Source: JAAYDI01 sp052034005 (GTDB taxonomy: Bacteria; Planctomycetota; Planctomycetia; Pirellulales; Pirellulaceae). From it: a stretch of DNA of 64,000 bases. Each line of letters starts with the position of its first letter. Positions within the stretch are counted from its first letter, which is position 1. The translations under genes and the position numbers were made by a program. The stretch covers positions 124,001 to 188,000 of the forward strand of contig JBPOJB010000001.1 in the NCBI GenBank assembly GCA_052034005.1. Reading direction: 5' to 3'. The notes beneath the pieces are model-generated. The model did not search any database and was not told the DNA's origin. It saw only the letters and a list, made by a program, of their open reading frames with translations. Shown piece after piece: positions 17,768 through 26,928 of the stretch.

Positions 17768-19024
17768 ATGTCCGATCAACATCGGAATCCGATGCCACCA
17801 TGGTTCCGGCCAAGACTGTGTCTGGCTCTGGCAGCTTGGGCCTGGATCTGCTGGGTGTCACTGGCGGCCGCGGATCAGGTGTTGGGGACCGCGGTGGACA
17901 TCGAGACGAGCGCAACCGGCTGGTCCCCGTACTCTCACAACGATCCGTGGTTGTTCTTCGAGGCCGAGTATCAGTATCTCTGGGCCCGGGGAGCCTATCT
18001 CCCGCCCTTGGTGACCACAAGTCCGGTGGGTGATGGGATTGAGAATGCGGGTGTCCTGGGCGAGCCCGGCACCGTGTTGTTGTTTGGCGATGATCGCACC
18101 TCGAGCGGCCCTCGTTCGGGCCTGCGGCTGCGCGGGACCGCGGCCATCGACATCCCGCATCGCTGGTGGCTGATCGCCGACTGGTTCGCCCTGCCGGCCG
18201 ACGCGGACCGTTTTGTCGCGAGTTCGCCGGGCGATCCGATCCTTGCGCGGCCCTTTGACGACCGCGCGATTGGCGGGCCGAACGCCGAGCTGGTGAGTTT
18301 CCCAGATCTGGTGGCCGGGTGCATCCGGGTCGAGGCGTCGCACGATGTCTGGGGCGCGGGGATCGCGGTATGTCGTAACTTGGTTCACCTTCCCGGCGAT
18401 CGGGGCGAGTCCGGGTCGCGCGTGGACCTGTTGATCGGATATCGGTTTCTGGAGTTGACGGACAACGTGTGGATCGATGAGCGGCTGCGCGTCACCGCCA
18501 CATCCAGTCCCATCCTGCTGGACACCGAGTTCGGCGTATCGGACGAGTATCGGAGCGTGTCGCGTTTCCATGGTGTCGACTTGGGGTTACGTGGCGAGTG
18601 GTCGCGCAATCGGTACTTCGTCAGTGGCGAGCTGCGTGCCGCGCTCGGTCAGGCCGACCATTGTCTGGACCAGTTCGGTTGGACGGCCGTTTCGGTGCCC
18701 GGTGTCGGGGCCGTTTCATTTCCCGGCGGACTGCTGGTTGGGAGCCAGACGATGGGGGTGTCCCGGGACCGCGAATTTGCCGTCGTGCCGCAGGCTGAGC
18801 TGCGCGTGGGGCGCCAGATTACCGATCAGTTGCGGTTGAGCGTGGGATACTCGTTCCTGTATTGGAGCCAGGTGGTGCGGGCGGGTGAGCATATCGCGAC
18901 GACCATCGACAGTACCCAGCTCCCCTCGGCCGATTCCCATCCCGCAGCGACTCACGAGATACCCCTTTTCAGTTCCAGTTACTGGACACAAGGCATCACA
19001 GCCAACCTTGAATGGCGATACTAG
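17768..19024 (+). CDS. BBP7-family outer-membrane beta-barrel protein
   Basis: 418-residue protein of the BBP7 family, one of the planctomycete outer-membrane beta-barrel families. The N-terminus is a signal peptide (LCLALAAWAWICWVSLAAAD). The barrel begins at WLFFEAEYQYLWARG and alternates short amphipathic strands to the end, closing with an aromatic residue (NLEWRY). Internal features typical of the family include LLFGDDRTSSGPRSGLRLRG and LLIGYRFLELTDNVWI. An alternative ATG eight codons downstream is possible, as neither start has a strong ribosome binding site. It lies 61 nt upstream of the giant adhesin gene on the same strand, so both may belong to one envelope operon. Confidence 0.8.
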   Translation: MSDQHRNPMPPWFRPRLCLALAAWAWICWVSLAAADQVLGTAVDIETSATGWSPYSHNDPWLFFEAEYQYLWARGAYLPPLVTTSPVGDGIENAGVLGEPGTVLLFGDDRTSSGPRSGLRLRGTAAIDIPHRWWLIADWFALPADADRFVASSPGDPILARPFDDRAIGGPNAELVSFPDLVAGCIRVEASHDVWGAGIAVCRNLVHLPGDRGESGSRVDLLIGYRFLELTDNVWIDERLRVTATSSPILLDTEFGVSDEYRSVSRFHGVDLGLRGEWSRNRYFVSGELRAALGQADHCLDQFGWTAVSVPGVGAVSFPGGLLVGSQTMGVSRDREFAVVPQAELRVGRQITDQLRLSVGYSFLYWSQVVRAGEHIATTIDSTQLPSADSHPAATHEIPLFSSSYWTQGITANLEWRY

Positions 19025-19085
19025 GCGTGCGACCGCCGCGGCGGTCCGCGGGCCATTTTCAGGAGGCGACAGGTTCGCAATCCCC

Positions 19086-22000
19086 ATGTCCCAATCCTAC
19101 CAGTCATCGGGGCCTGGCCGGCGCGTGCGGGCGAATCGAGCGCGCCGTGCACGGCGACACCGCACGCTGCACGTCGAGTCGCTTGAGTCGCGGCACCTGC
19201 TGGCAGCCGTCCCCTGGACGACGCTTCAGGTTCCCAGCGAGGGGTTGCTTGGCGAGAGCGTGACTGTCCGCGTCAGCTTCTCGAACAATTCGCCCGCGGA
19301 TACCGGTTACGGGCCGTTTGTCGACCTGATCTTGCCGGCCACCGGCGTCGACGGCGCCGGCGCGGAACTGGACGACGGCATCACGTTTTCCAGTGCCCGC
19401 TGTGCGGGCCAAAGCATCGCGGCCACGGCGACCACGTTCGATGAGGCGGGCAACGCCAGCCACCCGCTGGCGCGCGACAGCAGCGGCCATCCGGTGATTG
19501 TGACGGGCACGCCCGGCGATCAGCTCGTGGTCCTGCCGCTCCCATTCGGCAGCTACGCGCCCGGCCAGCTTGCCGCCGAGCTGGAGGCGACCGTGCTGAT
19601 CAGCCCGCTGGCGGACGCGAACGTGCCGCTGGCGATCCAGGCCCGCGGCGGATTCCGCGACGGCAATGATATGCTCGACAACCCCGCGACCGACCCGTCG
19701 ATCCTCGAGTCGCCGCTCCACAGCGGCTCGGTCACGCCCGTCGTGTACCGGGTCACCAAGACCTACAGCGGACCTGAAGACGAGACCGCAACCGGCCCCA
19801 ACTATCCGCGCCAGTACACGGTGACGGCTCACGTGGCCGATGGCGTCACGCTGGACCTGCTCGCGTTGACCGACGTCCTGCCCGACAACCTGCAGTTCGT
19901 GAGCGTTGACGCCACGCTCGTCCACGGCGTACCGACGGCCGCTGATGCGATCGCGACGCCGAGCACTTCCGAGCCGGGCGGCACCCTCACGCGCCGCTTC
20001 GCGACCGTCACCGGGACATCCGACCCGGCTGACGCGTCGATGACGTTCACGTTCTATGTGCCGCGCACAGGCGCGAGCGGCCCGGACATCCTCGACCCCG
20101 CCACAGGCCACGCGGTCGACTCGAGCAATCAGGCCCGCAGCACGGCCCATTGGAACCCCGTCGACCCGCGTGACCCCGCCACGCCCGTCTCCGTCGAGGG
20201 AGACGACCCAGGGCATACGCTCCACAACCGATCGCTGGCCGTCCAGGGGTCCTGGACGCTCGTCACGGATGTGGGTGCGGTCGGGCTGTCTCCCGGAGAC
20301 ACCGTCGAGTACCAACTCACGTTCCAGATCTCCGATTACTTCAGCTTTGGCGACCTGGTGGTGACGGACGTGCTCAGCGACGGCCAGCGATTGGACGCCG
20401 GCTTTGCACCCACCTTCGCGATCACCGATCGCGAGGGAACCTGGACCGGATCGTTCACCGAGTCCGGCGGATCGCCGGACCTGGTTGTGGATCTGTCGCA
20501 AATCGGCGACGACCTGGATCCGGCCACCGACGGCAGCACGCGATTGGTGTTTAACGTGTCGCAAGCCCTGGTCAACGCCGGCGCTCCGGACGGGATCCTG
20601 CAGGGCGGCTGCAGCGTCGCGCCGGACTCCGTTCCGGCGACCGGGACGCTGGTGTTTCGCGCGACGATCCAGGAGCGGTTCTCGGACACCTACGCCCCCC
20701 GGACGCCCAACATCTCGGAGGGAGATCAGGTATTCAACCACGCGACGATCGCCGGGTCGGTGCGTGACAACAGCGACCTCGCCATCACGCTGGGCGCGCA
20801 GCAGGATACCAGTGCCAACACGTTGACAATGGTCATCGGAACGCTTGCCAAGACCGTCTACGCCGTCAACGGCAGCACGGCGCTGACGCTGCCGGTCCGC
20901 GTAGCGCCCGGCGACGCGGTGACCTACCGCTTCACGTATGCGCTGCCAATGACGGACGTGAACAGCCTGTCGCTGGTCGACTATCTGCCCATGCCGATCT
21001 TCGATGCGACGTCGCTCACCACGTTCGACCCGACCGTGAACGCCGATGTTCCGGCTCCGGGCACGCTGAAACACGGACCTGCCGACACGTTCCGCGCTCG
21101 CACGGGCCTCTCCCCGTCGCTCAGCACGTCGGCAACCTCCAACAGCTTCACGATCGCGTACGCCGATTTCGACGACCCGGCCAGCCAGCCCTCCACACTC
21201 GACCTGCTGGCGACGTTCGTGGTGTCCGCCACCCCGCAGGCCGACCAGTCGCTGTGGACCAACCAGATCCGGGCCAGCCAGCAATCGACCAACGCATCCG
21301 ACGTGGTGATGGACGGGTTCGTTCAAGTCATGGTGACGCGGCCGGTCCTGAGCGTGACCAAGGGCGTCGTCGCAACGGACTCGGCGCAGGGGATGTTCCT
21401 GCCCGGCACGGCAGGGCCCGTGACGTTCTCCGCGCCGGGCGGCGCGACGCCGCGGTTCAGCGGCACGATCCACTCGACGAACCTCGCCGCGACCCCGATC
21501 GACAGCAACCTGGCAGGGGTCGACGCGGCGGACCGCGTGACATTCGCCATCGTGATCGAGAACACGGGCGCCGGACTCCACGGCGCGTTCGACATCCGCG
21601 TGCGCGACACGCTGCCGGCGGACTTCGCCGTGCCGGCCGGGGGCCTGCAGCTGTCCGTCACGGACGGAGCCGGCCGTGCGATCCCGTACATCGACCTCGG
21701 CGGCGGCCTGTTCGGGTCCGGCATCGAACTGATCGACTCGGGCGCCTCCGGCGCGCTGGCCGCCAGCGACCCGACCAGCGGCCGCAACATCGCGGTGCTC
21801 ACTTACGATCTGGAGGCTCAGGTATCGGTCACGGCCAGCAGTGTCCTGCCGAGCACGGCGACCCTCTTCAACTACGCGGGCGCCGAGGGCGGCGCGGACC
21901 ATACGCCCACGGACCAGACCGATTCCGCCACGGTCACGATCGCCGGCCCGAGCGCCGCGAAATCGACACCCGACACGCGCGCCGCGATCGGCAAGATCGT

Positions 22001-25000
22001 GACCTTCCATGTGACGATCACGCTGCCGGAATGCACGACCCCGGCACTGACCGTCGTCGAGACGCTCGATGCCGGCCTGGCCTACGTGGACCTGGTTGGT
22101 ATCACGACGTCTGATCCGGCCAATGTGAGCTGGTCCCTGCCGGTTACTCCGTCGGTGGCGACCGGTGGCCAGGCCATCACCTTCGATCTGGGCACCGTTG
22201 TCAACAGGGATCAGGACAACGACGTCGCCGAGACGATCACCATCGCGTATCGGGCCGTGGTGTTGAACGTACTGGCCAATCAGCAGGGCACGGACCTGAG
22301 CAACTCGGCGCTGATCAGTTGGACAGGCGGGTCGTTACCTGCCGTGTCCTCCAGCCGGATCGCGGTGGTTGAGCCGAACGTCGCGATGACGATGAGCCGG
22401 ACGGTCGGCGGCGGCGGGACGGTAGGTGACGCGGGCGACTCGGTCCAGTACCTCATTACGATCCGCAATACCAGCGGCGTCACGGCGTACGACGTGACGT
22501 TCTCCGACGCGCTGCCGCGGCGCGACGGCGTCAGTTCGCTGATCGTCTCGCCGAGCTTCACGGTCGTGGATTCGATCGGCGCCGTAACGGCCGCCAGCTT
22601 CGAGCTGGTCGGCGACGACACCAGCGGGTGGAGCTTGCAGACCGTGCCGGGCGTCTCGTTCGACATGGTCTCGAATGCCAGTCGAAGAATCAGGATCTGG
22701 ATCGACGGCACGCTGGCGCTCGCCGTGCGTCCGAACGAGTCCATCACCAATACGGCACAGGTACGATTTACCAGCATCGACGGCGACCCAGGCGCGATCT
22801 CGCCCCACAACGCCGATTCCACGGAGCGCACCGGCGCCGACGGGCCCGGCACCGGCCTGAACAACTACGCCACAAATGTCTCCGCCACCCTGACGACCTT
22901 CCCTTTTACGCCCGTCCACTCGCTGGTGACGACTTCCGAGGCGTCGACCAGCGGCAACACGGTGGCGATCGGCGAGATCATGCGTTATCGCTTGACTTCG
23001 CGACTCGCAGAGAGCACCGCGCCGCTCTACCAGCTGTTCTATTCCCTGCCCGCCGGGTTGCGGATGCTCCATGACGGCACCGCGATGGTCGCGCTGGTCT
23101 CCAACGGCGGAGGCATTACGTCGTCCACACTCTCCGGCGCGGGGCTGGCGGTCACCGGAAACGAATCCACCCTGGCAACGATCACCCCCACCTTCGTGTT
23201 GCCCAGCACCGCGATCACGCCCGCGACGTTCGGCAGCGGGACGGCCCCGACGTTCCATCTGGGCACGCTCATCAACTATGACGATGACGACGACCAGGAG
23301 TTCGTCGTTCTGGAATTCAATGTCCTGGTCGAGAACTACGCGGCGAACCGGAGTGGTCGTGTGCTCAACACCCGGGGGCGGGCCCAGTTGAGCGGCATCG
23401 TCACGGGCTCCTACTCGAGTTACGTCGGAGTCACCGTCAGGGAACCTGCGATTGCGGACCTGACCAAGACCGCGGACCCGACAAAGGGCGATGCGGGTGA
23501 CGTGATCAGTTATCGCGTCACATACTCGAACCCTGCCGAGGCCAATGTCACGACCGCCTTCGACCTGCAGTTGACCGACTTGATTCCGGCGGGACTCGCG
23601 CTGGACATCGGCTCGATCACGATTACGGCCAGCGGCGCGACCGGCCTTGTCAACAACTCGGCCGGCAACACCGTGGCGGTCGCCGTCGCCAGCCTCGAGC
23701 CCGGCGGCGCGGTGCAGATCGACTACCAGGCGGAGCTGCTCAGCTTCGTGCAGCCCGAACAGACCCTGACCAATACCGCCCGGCTTACGTACACGAGCCT
23801 GCCCGGTCATGGAACCGCGCCGAACTCGACGGGCTCCACGGTCCCCGGTGCCGCGGGGAGCAGCACGGGTGAACGTACCGGGAGCGGCGGCACGCTGAAC
23901 AATTATGCCGGGACCGGCACAGCCTCCGTCACCGTCACGCAACCGGAGTTCTCGAAGGTCGTCTTATCCACGAATCAGCCCTTCACGACCGGCAACCATG
24001 TCGTGATCGGCGAACAGGTGGTGTACCAGCTCACGATCATGATCGTCGAGGGGATCACCTACGGCATGTCGGTGCTGGACCAGTTCCCGGTCGGCCTGGC
24101 GCTGGTCTCGCTGGACTCGATCACGGTTTCGCCGGCGCTGAGCACCACGGCACCGGGCGGTTTTGCCGGCGCGTTGGCCGGCGCAACCGTCGCGCCGGGC
24201 GGCCACGCGTTCGTGATCGATCTGCAGACGATCACGAACTCCGATACGGACAACGACACGATCGAATCGATCCGGGTAGATTTCACGGCGGTGGTGGTGA
24301 ATGTCGACTCGAACCAGGACGGCGTGGAACTCGTCAACTCGGCTACCGTGTTCTACTCGACCGGAGACGTGACGACCGTGGCCCCGCCGATGACGGTTGT
24401 GGAGAGCGTCCTGGAGATCAGACAGACCGCATCGAGCACGGCGGGTGACGCGGGTGAGCCGGCGATCACCTTTTCCGTGACGATGTCGCACGATGCGGCA
24501 AGCACGGTCGAAGCTTTTGACGTGATTGTCGAGGACTCGATCCCGGCCGGATTCGACTATGTTTCCGGCTCGCTGGAGTTCGTCAGCGGTGCCAGACCCG
24601 ATCTGTTTGTCGAATCCGGCGGGACCATCACGGTCGCCTACGCCTTTTTCCCGCCGGGCAGCACCTGCTCCTTCACATTCGCGGCCGCATTGAACGACTC
24701 GACCAGCCCTGGCCAGGTTCTGACCAACACCGCCCTGGTCCGCTACACCACGCTGCCCGGCGACGCCACGACTCCCATGTCGCCCTACAACGCATGGTCC
24801 ACCGAACGGACCGGGGACACCGCCGATCCCGGAGGGCCGACAAACGATAACAGGGCCGCTGCATCGGTCGAGGTGGAAGTCCGCGCCCACGGCGTGTCGG
24901 GCTACGTGTTTGTCGACTGGGCCAACGACGGCGTGCGGGATCCAGGTGATGCAGGCGTGCCGGGTGTGACGCTCACGTTGACCGGCACCGACAATCTCGG

Positions 25001-26639
25001 ATATCCCGTGAACCGGACCACCACGACAAACCCCGGCGGCGACTATGCGTTTGCGAACCTGCGGCCGGGCGCCTACCGCATCGAGGAGACTCAACCGGCC
25101 GGGTACCTGGACGGTCGGGACATGGTCGGTACGCAGGGCGGTACGAGCGCGGACGACCGGATCGACTTTTCGATCCCCCTGGGAGTCCTCACGGAAGGGA
25201 CGGAGAACAATTTCGGCGAGTTGCTGCCGGCCCGCGTGTCCGGCGGGGTGTACCAGGACCTGAACAACGACGGCATGTGGCAGCCTGGTGAGCCTGGCAT
25301 CCAAGGAACAACCGTGCATCTGACCGGCACGGACGACCGTGGAACCAGCGTGGATCGCACGCTCGTGACCGACGTTTCCGGCGGATTCAGCTTCGACGAT
25401 CTGCGGCCGGGTTCCTACACGTTACGCGAGTCGCAGCCTGACGGGTTCCTGGATGGACGAGATGCCCTGGGCGCCCAGGGAGGCACGTTGGGCAATGACG
25501 TCGTTGCGGGATTCACGCTCATGTCGGGCCAGGACGGGGCCGGCAACTTGTTCGGCGAATTGCCGCCGGCCAGCCTGGCCGGGGCCGTGTACGAGGACCT
25601 CAATGAGAACGCGACCATCGACCTGAATGAGCACGGCGTCGGCCATGTGACGGTCACTTTGACCGGGACCGACGATCTCGGCCACACCGTCCAGCGTACG
25701 ACCAGCACGGGAGTCGACGGAACCTTTGTCTTCGCCGACCTCCGCCCAGGTGTCTACGCACTCGCGGAAACGCAGCCCGCGGAACCTTACTACTTCGACG
25801 GGCTGGACACGATCGGCTCGCTCGGCGGGCTCCTGGGCAACGACGAAATCACGGGTATCGCCGTCGCGCCCGGCCAGGACGGCACGGGGTACCTGTTCGG
25901 CGAACTGCCGCCGGCGGACCCCGTCGGCTATGTGTTTGTCGACGTGAACGACAACGGCGTGCGCGATCCCGGCGAGCCGCCCATACCGGGGGTCGTGATC
26001 ACGGTCACCGGGGTCAACGATCTGGGCCAGAGCGTCGCGTTGACGGCCACAACCGACAGCAACGGCCGCTACCAGTTCCGTTACCTGCGCGCCGGCACGT
26101 ACGACATCACCGAAACACAACCTGCACATTACACGGACGGTCAAGAGCAGAACGGCACGCCCCCCGCCACGGTCGGAAACGATGTCTTCACCGGCCTTAC
26201 CCTCACCTGGGGCCAATTCGCCGGCGATTACAACTTCGGCGAACTGGCGTCCGGCAGTCTGTCCGGCCATGTCTATGTGGACAGCAATCACAATGGGCAG
26301 TTCGATGCGTTAGAGATCGTCATCCCCGGCGTCCTGATCACGCTCTCCGGCCGGGATCTCGGCGGGAACCCCGTGCTGCTGACGACGACTACCGACGAGA
26401 ACGGCAGTTACCTGTTCGACAGCCTGCTGCCGGGAACCTACCGCATCGCGGAATCCCAGCCGGCCGCCTATGCGGACGGGGCGGATCGGGTGGGCAGCCT
26501 GGGTGGGAGGCTTCAGCCGGACGCTGTGGACGAGATCTTCATGACGCCCAATGGCGTGGGGATCAACTACGACTTCGGGGAGAACGGCATCGCGCTCACG
26601 TCCATCACGAAGCAGTGGTTTCTGGCTCGCGGCACATGA
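19086..26639 (+). CDS. Giant DUF11/SdrD-B-repeat surface protein
   Basis: 2517-residue predicted adhesin or envelope protein. A basic N-terminus rich in Arg is followed by HVESLESRHLLAA, the LEPR-like motif that replaces a classical signal in planctomycete giant proteins. Residues about 30-1930 are a long series of DUF11/isopeptide-type beta-sandwich repeats (for example GDAGDVISYRVTYSN and TNTARLTYTSLPG). Residues about 1935-2510 contain five SdrD-B/Cna-B-like modules. The C-terminus is ALTSITKQWFLARGT without a membrane anchor. The ATG at 19086 is chosen because it precedes the motif directly; AGGAGG lies 19 bases upstream, a long spacing. The last 35 nt overlap the end of the convergent FeoB-associated gene. 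Confidence 0.85.
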   Translation: MSQSYQSSGPGRRVRANRARRARRHRTLHVESLESRHLLAAVPWTTLQVPSEGLLGESVTVRVSFSNNSPADTGYGPFVDLILPATGVDGAGAELDDGITFSSARCAGQSIAATATTFDEAGNASHPLARDSSGHPVIVTGTPGDQLVVLPLPFGSYAPGQLAAELEATVLISPLADANVPLAIQARGGFRDGNDMLDNPATDPSILESPLHSGSVTPVVYRVTKTYSGPEDETATGPNYPRQYTVTAHVADGVTLDLLALTDVLPDNLQFVSVDATLVHGVPTAADAIATPSTSEPGGTLTRRFATVTGTSDPADASMTFTFYVPRTGASGPDILDPATGHAVDSSNQARSTAHWNPVDPRDPATPVSVEGDDPGHTLHNRSLAVQGSWTLVTDVGAVGLSPGDTVEYQLTFQISDYFSFGDLVVTDVLSDGQRLDAGFAPTFAITDREGTWTGSFTESGGSPDLVVDLSQIGDDLDPATDGSTRLVFNVSQALVNAGAPDGILQGGCSVAPDSVPATGTLVFRATIQERFSDTYAPRTPNISEGDQVFNHATIAGSVRDNSDLAITLGAQQDTSANTLTMVIGTLAKTVYAVNGSTALTLPVRVAPGDAVTYRFTYALPMTDVNSLSLVDYLPMPIFDATSLTTFDPTVNADVPAPGTLKHGPADTFRARTGLSPSLSTSATSNSFTIAYADFDDPASQPSTLDLLATFVVSATPQADQSLWTNQIRASQQSTNASDVVMDGFVQVMVTRPVLSVTKGVVATDSAQGMFLPGTAGPVTFSAPGGATPRFSGTIHSTNLAATPIDSNLAGVDAADRVTFAIVIENTGAGLHGAFDIRVRDTLPADFAVPAGGLQLSVTDGAGRAIPYIDLGGGLFGSGIELIDSGASGALAASDPTSGRNIAVLTYDLEAQVSVTASSVLPSTATLFNYAGAEGGADHTPTDQTDSATVTIAGPSAAKSTPDTRAAIGKIVTFHVTITLPECTTPALTVVETLDAGLAYVDLVGITTSDPANVSWSLPVTPSVATGGQAITFDLGTVVNRDQDNDVAETITIAYRAVVLNVLANQQGTDLSNSALISWTGGSLPAVSSSRIAVVEPNVAMTMSRTVGGGGTVGDAGDSVQYLITIRNTSGVTAYDVTFSDALPRRDGVSSLIVSPSFTVVDSIGAVTAASFELVGDDTSGWSLQTVPGVSFDMVSNASRRIRIWIDGTLALAVRPNESITNTAQVRFTSIDGDPGAISPHNADSTERTGADGPGTGLNNYATNVSATLTTFPFTPVHSLVTTSEASTSGNTVAIGEIMRYRLTSRLAESTAPLYQLFYSLPAGLRMLHDGTAMVALVSNGGGITSSTLSGAGLAVTGNESTLATITPTFVLPSTAITPATFGSGTAPTFHLGTLINYDDDDDQEFVVLEFNVLVENYAANRSGRVLNTRGRAQLSGIVTGSYSSYVGVTVREPAIADLTKTADPTKGDAGDVISYRVTYSNPAEANVTTAFDLQLTDLIPAGLALDIGSITITASGATGLVNNSAGNTVAVAVASLEPGGAVQIDYQAELLSFVQPEQTLTNTARLTYTSLPGHGTAPNSTGSTVPGAAGSSTGERTGSGGTLNNYAGTGTASVTVTQPEFSKVVLSTNQPFTTGNHVVIGEQVVYQLTIMIVEGITYGMSVLDQFPVGLALVSLDSITVSPALSTTAPGGFAGALAGATVAPGGHAFVIDLQTITNSDTDNDTIESIRVDFTAVVVNVDSNQDGVELVNSATVFYSTGDVTTVAPPMTVVESVLEIRQTASSTAGDAGEPAITFSVTMSHDAASTVEAFDVIVEDSIPAGFDYVSGSLEFVSGARPDLFVESGGTITVAYAFFPPGSTCSFTFAAALNDSTSPGQVLTNTALVRYTTLPGDATTPMSPYNAWSTERTGDTADPGGPTNDNRAAASVEVEVRAHGVSGYVFVDWANDGVRDPGDAGVPGVTLTLTGTDNLGYPVNRTTTTNPGGDYAFANLRPGAYRIEETQPAGYLDGRDMVGTQGGTSADDRIDFSIPLGVLTEGTENNFGELLPARVSGGVYQDLNNDGMWQPGEPGIQGTTVHLTGTDDRGTSVDRTLVTDVSGGFSFDDLRPGSYTLRESQPDGFLDGRDALGAQGGTLGNDVVAGFTLMSGQDGAGNLFGELPPASLAGAVYEDLNENATIDLNEHGVGHVTVTLTGTDDLGHTVQRTTSTGVDGTFVFADLRPGVYALAETQPAEPYYFDGLDTIGSLGGLLGNDEITGIAVAPGQDGTGYLFGELPPADPVGYVFVDVNDNGVRDPGEPPIPGVVITVTGVNDLGQSVALTATTDSNGRYQFRYLRAGTYDITETQPAHYTDGQEQNGTPPATVGNDVFTGLTLTWGQFAGDYNFGELASGSLSGHVYVDSNHNGQFDALEIVIPGVLITLSGRDLGGNPVLLTTTTDENGSYLFDSLLPGTYRIAESQPAAYADGADRVGSLGGRLQPDAVDEIFMTPNGVGINYDFGENGIALTSITKQWFLARGT
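24889..26590 (+). repeat. Five SdrD-B-like coding repeats
   Basis: Five successive modules of about 110 residues, each with a DLN-D-G calcium-loop-like start, a TGTD-L-G strand, LRPG-Y-I-E-QP and a closing FGE. The units are diverged at the DNA level, unlike the 384-nt repeats in the DUF4347 gene, so this array is old. Confidence 0.85.
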
Positions 26640-26859
26640 CCCGATCCGACGGGGTGTCCTGCGTTCCAGGTATTTCCGGCTTCCTCATCGGTTGGATGCG
26701 CGTCAGGGATACGGTCGTGGGGGAGACCGGGCACGCGGTGCATCGGCTGCAGCGGCCTGGCACGTGGCCTTGCAGTGCCCGCCAGGCTTCTCGGCCGACA
26801 TACCCGACCGCCAGGAGGACGATCAGGCCGACAACGGCGTGTTGAATGATCTCAGGCAT
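26605..26859 (-). CDS. FeoB-associated Cys-rich membrane protein
   Basis: 84-residue protein directly downstream of feoB (69 nt gap). One N-terminal membrane helix (IIQHAVVGLIVLLAVGYVG) is followed by a short basic stretch and a CSRCTAC motif, the pattern of the small Cys-rich partners found beside FeoB. The tail after the cysteines is polar. The ATG at 26859 has GGAGAAAG upstream; a longer open frame begins earlier but lacks such a site. It probably assists ferrous iron uptake, by association only. Its 3' end overlaps the adhesin gene on the other strand by 35 nt. Confidence 0.7.
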   Translation of the reverse strand: MPEIIQHAVVGLIVLLAVGYVGREAWRALQGHVPGRCSRCTACPVSPTTVSLTRIQPMRKPEIPGTQDTPSDRVMCREPETTAS

Positions 26860-26928
26860 TCCGCAGCTTTCTCCTTCTCCCGACCTTTTCGGCGGCGCCG
26901 CCACATCCGACGGCGCGGCCGCGTGACC

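Noticed and set aside
19104..22010. 968-codon open frame antisense to the adhesin gene
   Set aside because: Arg/Val/Gly-rich translation with no domain; a by-product of high GC content opposite a real gene.
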